DNA of 64,000 bases from Pseudomonas viridiflava (GTDB taxonomy: Bacteria; Pseudomonadota; Gammaproteobacteria; Pseudomonadales; Pseudomonadaceae), in NCBI RefSeq assembly GCF_900590885.1, contig NZ_UUON01000004.1, forward strand, positions 1-64,000, in the 5' to 3' direction. The notes beneath the pieces are model-generated. The model did no database searches. It worked only from the letters and a program-made list of their open reading frames with translations, and was not told where the DNA came from. A program made the position numbers and the translations under genes. Of this stretch, positions 18,382 through 27,372 are shown piece by piece (the first letter of the stretch is position 1; each line of letters starts with the position of its first letter).

Positions 18382-18659
18382 TGTGGCTTCCCAATACTAA
18401 ATAGCTGGAGAACACCCCGAGGGCTACGCCCGGGGTGCTGACAATAAAGGGGGGTAACCCCATAAAAAATTTCGCTGAAAGCCGCCCTGCACGGACCCTG
18501 TGACGACTTATCCTTTTCACACGATACAGTGAAGATGCGCTTTATGACTCACAGGTCACTCAATTGTGTGTGGTTTATGCAAAACCTTCAAACAATTAAA
18601 CCCCGCAAATGCAAACGGCCCAGCCTGTTTCCAGGCTGGGCCGTTTGCGGTAACGCTGC
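18382..18659. other. Intergenic region upstream of the KAS III gene
   Basis: This 278-base gap holds no credible gene. It contains the flgL hairpin (18611-18648), a GC hairpin CACCCCG/CGGGGTG at about 18415-18440, and AT-rich DNA at 18540-18600 that probably holds the KAS III promoter. A clear FliA or sigma-54 consensus was not found here. Confidence 0.5.
18611..18648 (-). terminator. Strong hairpin after flgL
   Basis: GCAAACGGCCCAGCCTG and its exact complement form a 17-bp stem with a TTTC loop, 12 bases after the flgL stop. There is no good T-run on the minus strand, so it may act as a stability element or a less typical terminator of the flg operon. Confidence 0.65.
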
Positions 18660-20294
18660 TTACATCTTGTTGAACAGGCTCAACTGCGAGACTTTCACAA
18701 ACGCCAGCTGCGAGGCTTCGAGCATGGTTTGCTGCAAGGTCAGGTTGATTGCCGCCTCACCCATGTCGATGTTGGCCAGGTCGCTCATGGTGGTCTTGTT
18801 GGCCAGGCCGACACTGGTGTTTTCGCTGGCCTGCACGTCGAGGGCGTTTTGGCGCGCGCCGATCGAGCCACGCACATTGTCGACCTGGTCGGACGAATTG
18901 GTCAGGTTACTGACCGCCGCGTTCAAGGCGTCCTGGAGCTTCACGCGCGCCCCCGGGATACCGTCTGCCGGCAGTTCCAACGCCCGGCGCAGTTGGCCCA
19001 GGGTGTCGAGGGCGTTCTGGGTTTTCTGGGTGGTGTTGCCCACCGCAAACTGATCGCCGCCGTTCGGCGCGCTGCTCAGTTGGAAGGTGACGCCCGCCGC
19101 AGTGATGGTGTCCTTGGCCGGCGGTGTGCCGGCGACGACCGCGCCACTGTCGATTGGCTTGCTGTTGGCGGTATAGGGCTGGGCATACACCTTGTACTGC
19201 GTCGCGTCGGTGTCGTCGAACTTGATCAGGATGCCGCTGTTGCCAGGAAAGGTGCTGGCATAGTCAGCCGAGCTGCTGACGGCGGCGCCGACCAATTGCG
19301 TCGCCGAGGTATTGCTCGCGGTGCGCGAGACGTTGAACGCGTCCGGCTTGGCATTCAGGCTGAACTCACGCCCTGCCACCAGTGCATCGGCATTCGGCCC
19401 GGTGGAGGTGTCGGTCAGGTTGACGGTGATATCGAACTTGACCCCGCGCACGTTGATGCTGGCGCTGCCTTCCTTGGTGGAATCGAACGTGCCATTGCCT
19501 GGGAGCTGCGAGGTAATGTCGTTGTTGTCCTTATCCCTCACCACGTACTGCGTGCTGCTGGTAAAGGTCACCTTGTACGGCTGGCCGTCGGCAAACTGCT
19601 TGGTGTAGTCGATGCCCGACGTGACCAGGCCTGCCGAGATCGCGACCTTGTGGTCATCCACCAGCGGCGGCGAAATCGCCGGCGCCACCGGGCCAGTTGC
19701 CGGCGCAATATAGTTGGACTGGGTGCGACTGGTGTTCACCGCCCCTTCCAGGATGGTCTTGCCGGTGTCGCTGGTGCGCACATTCAGGGTCTCGGACACC
19801 TGCAGGCTCAGCTCGTTTTCATCACCCTGGTAGCTGTAAGTACCATCGTTATTGCGCGAGTACGGCGGCGTGTCGGTCTTGGAGCCGGAGAACAGATAAT
19901 TGCCGGCCGAATCCTTGCTGTTAAGCAACCCAAGCAGCTGATCTTCGAGGGCGCCCACTTCGACCGCAATCGACTTGCGGTCAGCATCGCTGGTCACGCC
20001 GCCGGCGCGCAGGGCCAACTGGCTGCCGGCCTGGATCGTGGTGCTGATCGCCGTCAGCACGCTTTCTTCGTTGGTCAGCGTATTTTGAATGCTGGTGATA
20101 TTGCCGCTGTACTGGGCCAGCATGTCTTTTTGCTGTTGCAGCATCAGCAGGCGTTGCGCGGCAACGGGATCATCCGCGGCGGTCTGCACACGCACGCCGG
20201 AACTGGCCTGCTGCTGGGCCTGCACCACACTGGAATAGTTGCTCTGATACTTGCTGGCACTGGTGTCGAAATACTGCTGAGTAGAAATGCGCAT
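18660..20294 (-). CDS. flgL: Flagellar hook-filament junction protein FlgL (HAP3)
   Basis: A 544-residue junction protein. The N-terminus (MRISTQQYFDTSASKYQSNYSS, in part) and C-terminus (INLTLQQTMLEASQLAFVKVSQLSLFNKM, in part) are typical and pack in the filament core. The protein is well over 200 residues longer than enteric FlgL. The extra length is in the exposed middle, about 190-430, rich in Thr, Ser, Asp and Ala. It is 14 bases after flgK and ends the flg operon. Confidence 0.96.
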   Translation of the reverse strand: MRISTQQYFDTSASKYQSNYSSVVQAQQQASSGVRVQTAADDPVAAQRLLMLQQQKDMLAQYSGNITSIQNTLTNEESVLTAISTTIQAGSQLALRAGGVTSDADRKSIAVEVGALEDQLLGLLNSKDSAGNYLFSGSKTDTPPYSRNNDGTYSYQGDENELSLQVSETLNVRTSDTGKTILEGAVNTSRTQSNYIAPATGPVAPAISPPLVDDHKVAISAGLVTSGIDYTKQFADGQPYKVTFTSSTQYVVRDKDNNDITSQLPGNGTFDSTKEGSASINVRGVKFDITVNLTDTSTGPNADALVAGREFSLNAKPDAFNVSRTASNTSATQLVGAAVSSSADYASTFPGNSGILIKFDDTDATQYKVYAQPYTANSKPIDSGAVVAGTPPAKDTITAAGVTFQLSSAPNGGDQFAVGNTTQKTQNALDTLGQLRRALELPADGIPGARVKLQDALNAAVSNLTNSSDQVDNVRGSIGARQNALDVQASENTSVGLANKTTMSDLANIDMGEAAINLTLQQTMLEASQLAFVKVSQLSLFNKM

Positions 20295-20308
20295 CGTCCC
20301 AGACTCCC

Positions 20309-22363
20309 TTAAAGACTATTGATCAGCGTACTGAAGGTTTCTTGCGCAGCCTTGATGATCTGCGACGACGCGGTGTAGTACTGCTGGAACTTGATCATGT
20401 CGCCCGCCTCTTCGTCCAGGTTGACCTGGGACACCGAGTTGCGCGCGTTCTTGTTGGCCGTCAACAGCGCGGTGGTGGCCGTGGTGTCGGTAGCGGCCGC
20501 AGCCGCCTTGGCGCCGACGGTCGAGACCAACTTGCTGTTGGCGCCTACCAGGCTGGTGCCGCCAGTGCCATCTGCCGCCACGCCAACAGTCGCCTTGGTT
20601 TGCAGGTTGATCAGCTGCTGGGCGTTGCGGTTGTCGGACTTGCCGGTGGCATTGAACGAAAACGAGGTGCTGTCGCCGTTGGTCGGCGAACCGGCCACCG
20701 TGGTGTCGAAGCTGAAGCTCTTGGCCGGGTTCAACAGTTCGCCATCCGCGCCACGCATCGGCACGTTGATGGTGATCTTGTTGGCCTGCCCCGGCACGAT
20801 GGTGCCCGTGCCGATCGGGTCGCCCTTGGCGTTGCTGAGGGTATAGCTCTGCGTGCCATCGGCCGCGGTGTCGCCGAAGACCATTTTCACCGGCATCGAA
20901 TTGGCGATGCCGACGCGCAGTTGCGCGGCGTCGGCGCCACCCTCGATATCGATTGGCACGGTCAGGGTCGGCGGCGTGAACGTGCCGGTGCCCTGGTTGG
21001 TCTTGCCCGCCTCGCCCTGCAACGGCCCGGCAAACGCAATCTTGCTCGGGTCGGTGAGCACGGTGCCGATTTCCTTGGCGCCGTTGGCGGTCGGGCTGAC
21101 CTTGAAGCTGTCGCCGGCCGACACGCCCAGCGCGCCGTTGTTGACCGCCAAAGTAAACCCGTCGATGACCGGCGGCGGCGTGGTGCTCAGATCGTAGGTA
21201 CCCATGGCCTTGCCGTCCGAACGCAGCACGGTGACCTTGTTGAGGTCGGCGGCATCGTTGAAGGAGACCTTGTAGTCGAAGTTGGTCAGCTTGCTGCTGT
21301 CCGCAATCGTCACGCCCAGGCTTGCGTCGCCCTTGTTACCTTGTGCCGCCTGGCTACGCAGGGCCACGGAGGCTGCGTTGTTGATGTCCTTGAACATCGA
21401 CGCGCCGAACTCACCGTTCAGGTCTACGCCCTGCCCCAATTGGCTGTTGATTGCGTCGGCGGTGACGATGGCAATCCGGCCCAGGTCATTGATCGCCGGC
21501 ATCAGCACGTCACTGCGATAGCGCATCAGGCCGCCGATGCTGCCGCCGCTGACCACATTGGCCAGGTCGAGCGCGGTGCCGCCCGGCATATTGAGCTGGA
21601 TGGTGTACTGGCTGGTGTCGCTGCTGCTCGGCACGGCGGAAATCGTGTTGGAGCGGTCACCCAGCACCAGGGATTGCCCGCTGCCGGTGCTGACGCTGAA
21701 CACGCCGTTTTGCTCGGTGGCGGTCACGCCGATCAGCTCATTGAGCGAACGCACGGCTTCGGCGCGCGCATCCAGCAGGTTGGCCGGCGTGGTGTTCGAC
21801 GAGCCCTGCACCTGGTTGATCTGCTTGTTCAGCGAGGCAATCGAGGAGGTCAGTTGGTTGACCTGATCACTCATGGAGGTCAACTGGCTGTTGATGGTTT
21901 CTTTCTGCTGGCTCAACTGGGTGGAGATCGAGTTGAAGCGGTTGCTCAAGGTCTGGGCGTTGGTCAGCAGGATCTGGCGCGCCGAGGTGTCGCTCGGGTT
22001 GGCCGACGCGGTCTGCACAGCAGCGAAGAACGAGCTCAGGACGGCCGACATGCCGGTGGTCTTGTCCGACAGGGTCTTGTCCACGGCGCTGACCTGGTCC
22101 AGGTACGCGGCCGCATCGCTATTGAGCGAAGTGCTGTTCTGGTAGGCGGTGTCCAGGTATTCGTTGTACACCCGGCGCACGTCGGCCAGGGTGGTGCCGC
22201 TGCCGATGAACACACCGCCATACTGGTTCGACGCGTTGGCACTCTGGGTGGTCTGCTGACGCGAATAGCCCGCGGTATTGGCGTTGGCAATGTTGTTACT
22301 CAAGACCGACAACGATCCTTGAGCGGCATTGAGCCCTGACATCCCGATACTGAGCAAACTCAT
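20309..22363 (-). CDS. flgK: Flagellar hook-associated protein FlgK (HAP1)
   Basis: A 684-residue hook-associated protein. The N-terminus MSLLSIGMSGLNAAQGSLSV and NNIANANTAGYSRQ motif, and the C-terminal VNLDEEAGDMIKFQQYYTAS block, are diagnostic. With FlgL it joins the hook to the filament. Between the conserved ends lies a long surface-exposed region typical of Pseudomonas. It is 10 bases after flgJ. Confidence 0.97.
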   Translation of the reverse strand: MSLLSIGMSGLNAAQGSLSVLSNNIANANTAGYSRQQTTQSANASNQYGGVFIGSGTTLADVRRVYNEYLDTAYQNSTSLNSDAAAYLDQVSAVDKTLSDKTTGMSAVLSSFFAAVQTASANPSDTSARQILLTNAQTLSNRFNSISTQLSQQKETINSQLTSMSDQVNQLTSSIASLNKQINQVQGSSNTTPANLLDARAEAVRSLNELIGVTATEQNGVFSVSTGSGQSLVLGDRSNTISAVPSSSDTSQYTIQLNMPGGTALDLANVVSGGSIGGLMRYRSDVLMPAINDLGRIAIVTADAINSQLGQGVDLNGEFGASMFKDINNAASVALRSQAAQGNKGDASLGVTIADSSKLTNFDYKVSFNDAADLNKVTVLRSDGKAMGTYDLSTTPPPVIDGFTLAVNNGALGVSAGDSFKVSPTANGAKEIGTVLTDPSKIAFAGPLQGEAGKTNQGTGTFTPPTLTVPIDIEGGADAAQLRVGIANSMPVKMVFGDTAADGTQSYTLSNAKGDPIGTGTIVPGQANKITINVPMRGADGELLNPAKSFSFDTTVAGSPTNGDSTSFSFNATGKSDNRNAQQLINLQTKATVGVAADGTGGTSLVGANSKLVSTVGAKAAAAATDTTATTALLTANKNARNSVSQVNLDEEAGDMIKFQQYYTASSQIIKAAQETFSTLINSL

Positions 22364-22373
22364 GGTTCAGACC

Positions 22374-23645
22374 TTATAAATGTGTGGTTGCGCCAGCGGC
22401 AGCGTAGTTCTGGTAACTGTCCATCGTTTTGGCGATCTGCGAAATCTTGCTGGCATAGGCCGGGTCGGTGGCGTAACCGGCTTTTTGCAACTCGCGTACA
22501 AACTGTTCCGGGTTGTCGGCCGACTTCACAACTTCTTTATAGCGATCATTGCTTTGCAGCAATGTCACGAGGTCATGGAAGCTGTCCTGGTAGGAATCGT
22601 AGGAACGGAACTGCGCCGTTTCCTTGACCATCGCCCCGTCACGAAACTCGCTGGTGATTGCGCGTGCCTGGCCGCCCTGCCAACTCTGGCCGGCCTTGAT
22701 GCCGAACAGGTTGTGGCTGCTGCTGCCGTCCTCGGCGCGCATCACCGATTTACCCCAACCGGTTTCCAGGGCGGCCTGGGCCACCAGGTATTTCGGATCG
22801 ACACCAATACGCGCGGCGGCCGCCTTGGCCATCGGCAGCATGGTGGCGACAAATTCATCCTGCGAACTGAAGGCCTTTTTCGCCGGCGCCAACGGTGGCT
22901 GGGCGACTGCGCGGCCATATACCTGCATGCCGCCACTAGGCACGGCAAAGGTGCGCGCCGTGCTGTTGACCACGTTGTCGGCGGCGGCGCTGTTACGCAG
23001 CGGCGCGGCCTGGGCGACAGTGGTTGCATCGGTGGCCGGCACGATGCCGGCCAGCAGGCGGTCGGTCAGCTTGCTTGGCAAGGCGATACGGCGCTGGTTC
23101 ATCAGCTCCATGTCGTTGCTGTGGGACGCTGCGGCGCCGGCCTGAGGCTCGGCCACGCGATAGGCCCACAGCGGGCGCTGGCCATTGGAGCGGCCCAGCG
23201 GGCCTTCGGCCTGGGTGCCGGCGGCAATCTCGGTCGGCACCGCGACTTTCTTCACCGGCTCGGCCGCAGCCGGGCCCTGCAAGGTGGCCGCCTGGGCGTC
23301 CACCGGCTTGTTCTTTTGCATCTGGCGCATCAGCACGTCGGCCAGGCCGATGCCGCCGCCCTCGCGGGACATCGAGACCGCCAGTTGCTGGTCGTACATC
23401 TCCTGGTACTGCTTGGCCGCCGGGGTGTTCAGCGGGTTGTCCTTGCCCAGGGCCTCGGTGGCCGAGCGCATCGACTTGAGCATCTCGCTCAGGAACAGCG
23501 ACTCGAACTCCTGCGCGACTTTGCGCATGTTGCCTTCGCTGTTCTTGTCGTCGCCGACCTTGAGCTGGTTAAGCCGGTTCAAGTCGGAATAAGACCCCGA
23601 GTCCGCCGTGCTGCTGATCCCGCTCTTGCGCATATCCATGGCCAT
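22374..23645 (-). CDS. flgJ: Flagellar rod-assembly protein / peptidoglycan hydrolase FlgJ
   Basis: A 423-residue two-domain protein. The N-terminal rod-cap domain (about 30-110) has AQEFESLFLSEMLKSMR. A variable linker of about 150 residues follows. The C-terminal glucosaminidase-type domain (about 260-415) has LVAQAALETGWGKS, with the likely catalytic Glu, and NLFGIKAGQSWQG. It opens the peptidoglycan so that the rod can pass. It begins 4 bases after the flgI stop. Confidence 0.97.
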   Translation of the reverse strand: MAMDMRKSGISSTADSGSYSDLNRLNQLKVGDDKNSEGNMRKVAQEFESLFLSEMLKSMRSATEALGKDNPLNTPAAKQYQEMYDQQLAVSMSREGGGIGLADVLMRQMQKNKPVDAQAATLQGPAAAEPVKKVAVPTEIAAGTQAEGPLGRSNGQRPLWAYRVAEPQAGAAASHSNDMELMNQRRIALPSKLTDRLLAGIVPATDATTVAQAAPLRNSAAADNVVNSTARTFAVPSGGMQVYGRAVAQPPLAPAKKAFSSQDEFVATMLPMAKAAAARIGVDPKYLVAQAALETGWGKSVMRAEDGSSSHNLFGIKAGQSWQGGQARAITSEFRDGAMVKETAQFRSYDSYQDSFHDLVTLLQSNDRYKEVVKSADNPEQFVRELQKAGYATDPAYASKISQIAKTMDSYQNYAAAGATTHL

Positions 23646-23649
23646 GGCC

Positions 23650-24765
23650 TCAGATCACGATCAGGTCGGCTTGCAAGGCGCCGGCCTGTTTCAGTGCTTC
23701 GAGGATCGCCATCAAGTCGCCCGGGGCTGCGCCCACCTGGTTCACCGCGCGGACAATCTCGTCCAGGGTGGTACCGGGGCCGAACTTGAACATCGGCTTG
23801 GCTTCCTGCTCGGCATTCACCCGCGAACGCGGCACCACGGCGGTCTGGCCATTGGACAAAGGCCCAGGCTGGCTGACGATCGGGTCTTCGGTGATGGTCA
23901 CGGTCAGGCTGCCGTGGGTCACTGCCGCCGGCGAGACCTTGACGTTCTGGCCGATCACGATGGTGCCGGTACGCGAGTTGATGATGACTTTGGCCACTGC
24001 CTGGCCCGGGTCGACTTCAAGGTTTTCCAGGATCGACAGGTAGTCGACGCGCTGGCTTGGGTCGAGCGGTGCGGTGACGCGGATCGAGCCACCGTCGATG
24101 GCCTGGGCCACGCCAGGGCCGAGCATATCGTTGATCTTGTCGACCACGCGCTTGGCGGTGGTGAAGTCGGAGCGGTTGAGGTTCAAGGTCAGGCTGTTGC
24201 CCTGGTTGAAACCGCTCGGCACGGTGCGTTCAACCGTGGCGCCGCCGGGAATACGACCAGCCGACGGCACGTTGACGGTGATCTTCGAACCGTCGCGGCC
24301 TTCGGCGTCAAACCCGCCGACCACCAGGTTGCCCTGAGCGATGGCGTAGACGTTACCGTCGATACCTTTGAGCGGCGTCATCAGCAAGGTGCCGCCGCGC
24401 AGGCTTTTCGAGTTACCGATCGACGACACGGTAATGTCGACCACCTGGCCCGGTTTGGAAAACGCCGGCAAGTCGGCACTGATCGACACCGCCGCAACGT
24501 TTTTCAACTGCACGTTGCCCGAGCCCGCCGGCACCTTGATGCCGAACTGCGAGAGCATGTTGTTGAAGGTCTGCAGGGTGAACGGGGTCTGGGTGGTCTG
24601 GTCACCCGTACCGTTGAGCCCCACCACCAGGCCGTAACCGATCAACTGGTTGGACCGCACGCCGGAGATGCTGGCGATGTCTTTGAGGCGCTCGGCCTGG
24701 GCGACAGCGCTCAAGGAAAGCAGGAGTGCCGCCGCCATCAGCTGTTTGAGTTTCAAAATGGCCAC
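23650..24765 (-). CDS. flgI: Flagellar P-ring protein FlgI
   Basis: A 371-residue periplasmic protein with a Sec signal peptide (about 1-24, [20 protein letters not shown]) and the family motifs [20 protein letters not shown] and [20 protein letters not shown] [15 protein letters not shown]. It forms the P ring around the rod in the peptidoglycan layer. It starts immediately after the flgH stop codon. Confidence 0.98.
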   Translation of the reverse strand: MAILKLKQLMAAALLLSLSAVAQAERLKDIASISGVRSNQLIGYGLVVGLNGTGDQTTQTPFTLQTFNNMLSQFGIKVPAGSGNVQLKNVAAVSISADLPAFSKPGQVVDITVSSIGNSKSLRGGTLLMTPLKGIDGNVYAIAQGNLVVGGFDAEGRDGSKITVNVPSAGRIPGGATVERTVPSGFNQGNSLTLNLNRSDFTTAKRVVDKINDMLGPGVAQAIDGGSIRVTAPLDPSQRVDYLSILENLEVDPGQAVAKVIINSRTGTIVIGQNVKVSPAAVTHGSLTVTITEDPIVSQPGPLSNGQTAVVPRSRVNAEQEAKPMFKFGPGTTLDEIVRAVNQVGAAPGDLMAILEALKQAGALQADLIVI

Positions 24766-25461
24766 CTAGAAAGGGAACAGCGGGCTAAGGAAGAAACGGT
24801 CGAACCAACCCGGCTGACTGGCATCAGCAAACGAACCTGTACCCGAGTAGGTAATGCGCGCATCGGCGATTCGCGTCGACGGCACGGTGTTGTCGGTGGC
24901 GATGTCATCGGCGCGGATCATCCCGGCGATGCGCACCAGCTCGTCACCGGTGTTGAGGGTCATCCACTTTTCACCGCGTACGGCGATGATGCCGTTGGGC
25001 AATACATCCGCCACGGTCACTGTGATCGAACCGGTCAGGGTGTTGCCCTGCGCCGCCGCGCTCTTGCCGTTGGTGGCACGGCTGCCGTTATAGCCGGCGT
25101 TCAACGTCAAGTCGCCATCGCCCAGCGGGTTATTCGTATTTGGCACCGCGCCAAACAATGAGGTCAGGCCGAGGTTGGCTGCGGAGGTCTTGTCGATCTG
25201 CGAGTTGGCATTCTTGCTGGCCTGGGTCCGCTCGTTCAGGGTGATGGTGATGATGTCACCGACCCGGAACGCCTTGCGGTCGCTGTACAGGTTCTGTTCG
25301 AAGCCGGCCTGGTAGATCGAGCCATTGTTGGCGGCCGCCGGCAGCGGCGTGCGTGGCAACACCGGCGCGTAGTACGGGTCATTGGGTTTTGGCGTCGGGG
25401 CGACACAGCCCGCGAGCACGGCAATCCCACTCAATGCCAGAACGGAAACATAGCGATTCAT
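24766..25461 (-). CDS. flgH: Flagellar L-ring lipoprotein FlgH
   Basis: A 231-residue outer-membrane lipoprotein. The signal peptide ends in the lipobox LAGC (C19). Family motifs [23 protein letters not shown] (in part) and [23 protein letters not shown] (in part) are present. It forms the L ring in the outer membrane with FlgI as partner. The genes flgG, flgH and flgI are closely spaced and co-directional. Confidence 0.98.
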   Translation of the reverse strand: MNRYVSVLALSGIAVLAGCVAPTPKPNDPYYAPVLPRTPLPAAANNGSIYQAGFEQNLYSDRKAFRVGDIITITLNERTQASKNANSQIDKTSAANLGLTSLFGAVPNTNNPLGDGDLTLNAGYNGSRATNGKSAAAQGNTLTGSITVTVADVLPNGIIAVRGEKWMTLNTGDELVRIAGMIRADDIATDNTVPSTRIADARITYSGTGSFADASQPGWFDRFFLSPLFPF

Positions 25462-25514
25462 GACCCTTACCTCACGGTGTTGCAGGCGCCCTCAAGAGCG
25501 CCCCATAGACTTGA

Positions 25515-26300
25515 TTACAGATTCTGCGTTACGAACGAAAGCATCTGGTCGGCGGTGGAAATCACCTTGGAGTTCATCTCGTAGGCGCGCTGAGTGGTGA
25601 TCATGTTGACCATCTCTTCAACCGTGCTCACGTTGGAGGTTTCCAGGGTGCTTTGCAGCGTGGTACCGAAACCGTTCAGGCCAGGGGTGCCGATTTGCGG
25701 CGCGCCGCTGGAAGCGGTTTCCAGGAACAGGTTGTTACCCATGGCCTGCAGGCCGGCCGGGTTGATGAAGTCGGCGGTTTGCAGGTTGCCGATCACTTGC
25801 GAGGCCGGGTTGCCGGCCACGGTGATCGACACGGTGCCGTCGTTGCCGACGGTGAAGGTCTTGGCGTCGGCTGGGACGATCACGGCCGGTTCCAGGGAAA
25901 AACCGTTGGCGGTGACGATCTGGCCGTTGGAGTCCAGGTGGAAAGTACCGTCACGGGTGTAGGACGTGGTGCCATCCGGCTGCAGGATCTGGAAGAAACC
26001 ACGGCCGTTGATGGCCATGTCCAGCGGCTGGCCGGTTTGCTGCAGGTTACCGGCGCTGAAGTTTTTCTGGGTGCCGACGATCTGCACACCGGTACCCAGT
26101 TGCAGGCCCGATGGCAACTCGCTGTCCTGGGTCGACTGGGCGCCCGGCTGCTTCTTGATCTGGTAGAGCAAGTCCTGGAACTCGGCGCGGTCACGTTTGA
26201 AACCCGTGGTCGACACGTTGGCCAGGTTGTTGGAAATGGTGGTCAGGTTGGTGTCCTGGGCGGACAAACCTGTTTTGGCAACCCATAGAGCCGGAAGCAT
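25515..26300 (-). CDS. flgG: Flagellar distal rod protein FlgG
   Basis: A 261-residue distal rod protein. The N-terminal rod motif (SAQDTNLTTISNNLANVSTTGFKR, in part) and the C-terminal SNVSTVEEMVNMITTQRAYEMNSK segment (in part) are standard, and the length is typical. It follows flgF by 68 bases, a gap that carries a GGAG-like ribosome site and no terminator. Confidence 0.98.
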   Translation of the reverse strand: MLPALWVAKTGLSAQDTNLTTISNNLANVSTTGFKRDRAEFQDLLYQIKKQPGAQSTQDSELPSGLQLGTGVQIVGTQKNFSAGNLQQTGQPLDMAINGRGFFQILQPDGTTSYTRDGTFHLDSNGQIVTANGFSLEPAVIVPADAKTFTVGNDGTVSITVAGNPASQVIGNLQTADFINPAGLQAMGNNLFLETASSGAPQIGTPGLNGFGTTLQSTLETSNVSTVEEMVNMITTQRAYEMNSKVISTADQMLSFVTQNL

Positions 26301-26368
26301 GCTGTTCTCCTTCGTGCGCCTGTTTGTTGGCGCTGCGTTGCAAAATTAGGTGTCGGTGGACGCGGCTA

Positions 26369-27109
26369 TCAGGTCATCGCCATGACGCGAGTCATGGCCT
26401 GGTCGTCTTCCTTGGCGCTGTTCATCATCTTGATGTGCAGCTCGAACTGCTTGGAAAGCGCCAGCACTGCGGTCATTTCTTCCACCGCATTGACGTTGCT
26501 CGCCTGCAGGAAGCCCGAGGTCAGGGTGACAGTCGCATCGGCCTGGGCCGGCTGGCCATCCTTGGTGTGGATGGTGCCGTCGAGGCCTTTATTCATGTTC
26601 TTGAGGTCTGGCTGGACCAGCTTGATGCGGTCCACTTCAGCCATTACCCGTGGGCCTTCGCCCATGGCGCGGATGCTGATGGTGCCATCAGAACCCACTT
26701 CGATTTTCTGCTGCGGCGGCACGGCAATCGGGCCACCGTTGCCCATGATCGGCATACCGTTGCCGGCCCGCAGCACGCCCAATGCATCGACGTTCATGCT
26801 GGCGCTGCGCACGTAGGCTTCGCTGCCGTCCGGGGTTTGCACGGCCATCCAGCCATTGCCGCTCACAGCCACATCCAGGTCGCGACCGGTTTCGATCATC
26901 GCACCCGGGGTGAAGTCGGTGGCTGGGCGTTCGGTCAGGGCAAAAGCCCGCGCCGGAAAGCTGTCGCCGAACACCGGCATCGAACGCGCCTGTTCCAGGT
27001 CACGTTGGAAACCATTGGTGGAAATGTTCGCCAGGTTGTTGGCATGGGCCTTCTGCGCCAGAGCATTCTGGCTGGCGCCGGTCATTGCCACATAAAGGTA
27101 CTTGTCCAC
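26369..27109 (-). CDS. flgF: Flagellar proximal rod protein FlgF
   Basis: A 246-residue proximal rod protein. The start is GTG at 27109, giving the family N-terminus (M)DKYLYVAMTGASQNALAQ and an AGAGGAAG ribosome site. An ATG 36 bases upstream in the same frame adds a non-conserved stretch and is unlikely. The motif ANNLANISTNGFQRDL is typical. It heads the flgFGHIJKL operon with a sigma-54 site about 57-72 bases upstream, fitting control by FleR. Confidence 0.95.
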   Translation of the reverse strand: MDKYLYVAMTGASQNALAQKAHANNLANISTNGFQRDLEQARSMPVFGDSFPARAFALTERPATDFTPGAMIETGRDLDVAVSGNGWMAVQTPDGSEAYVRSASMNVDALGVLRAGNGMPIMGNGGPIAVPPQQKIEVGSDGTISIRAMGEGPRVMAEVDRIKLVQPDLKNMNKGLDGTIHTKDGQPAQADATVTLTSGFLQASNVNAVEEMTAVLALSKQFELHIKMMNSAKEDDQAMTRVMAMT

Positions 27110-27165
27110 GCTTCTTCCTCTTTCTGACGGACGCTTGCCGCCCACCGCTGTACTGATGAGGCTTA

Positions 27166-27181
27166 AGCAATTTGCGAACCA
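27166..27181 (-). promoter_or_regulatory. Sigma-54 promoter of flgF operon
   Basis: The minus strand reads TGGTTCGCAAATTGCT: the GG and GC hallmarks are correctly placed and the -12 element TTGCT is perfect, with a weaker -24 (TGGTTC for TGGCAC). It lies 57-72 bases before the flgF GTG. Confidence 0.65.
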
Positions 27182-27339
27182 ACTTTTGGAAATGGGCTGA
27201 AAGGCAAGTGGGGCGGGGGTTTTCGCGTCAGGCTGTGGAAATGTGGGGAGATGGATAGTCGAAAAAACGGCGGAGTACTGCCGCCGGCGGCAAGGGGTGG
27301 TCTGTTGGGTCAGATATCCGCTGATGTACGCAGATCAAC

Positions 27340-27367
27340 TGTGGGAGGGGGCTTGCCCCCTCCCACA
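27340..27367. repeat. REP palindrome between flgF and phhR
   Basis: TGTGGGAGGGGG-CTTG-CCCCCTCCCACA is a perfect 12-bp inverted repeat with a 4-base loop. It is one of several copies in this window of the REP core of fluorescent pseudomonads. It lies 6 bases after the phhR stop and probably acts as its terminator. Confidence 0.85.
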
Positions 27368-27372
27368 TTCAG

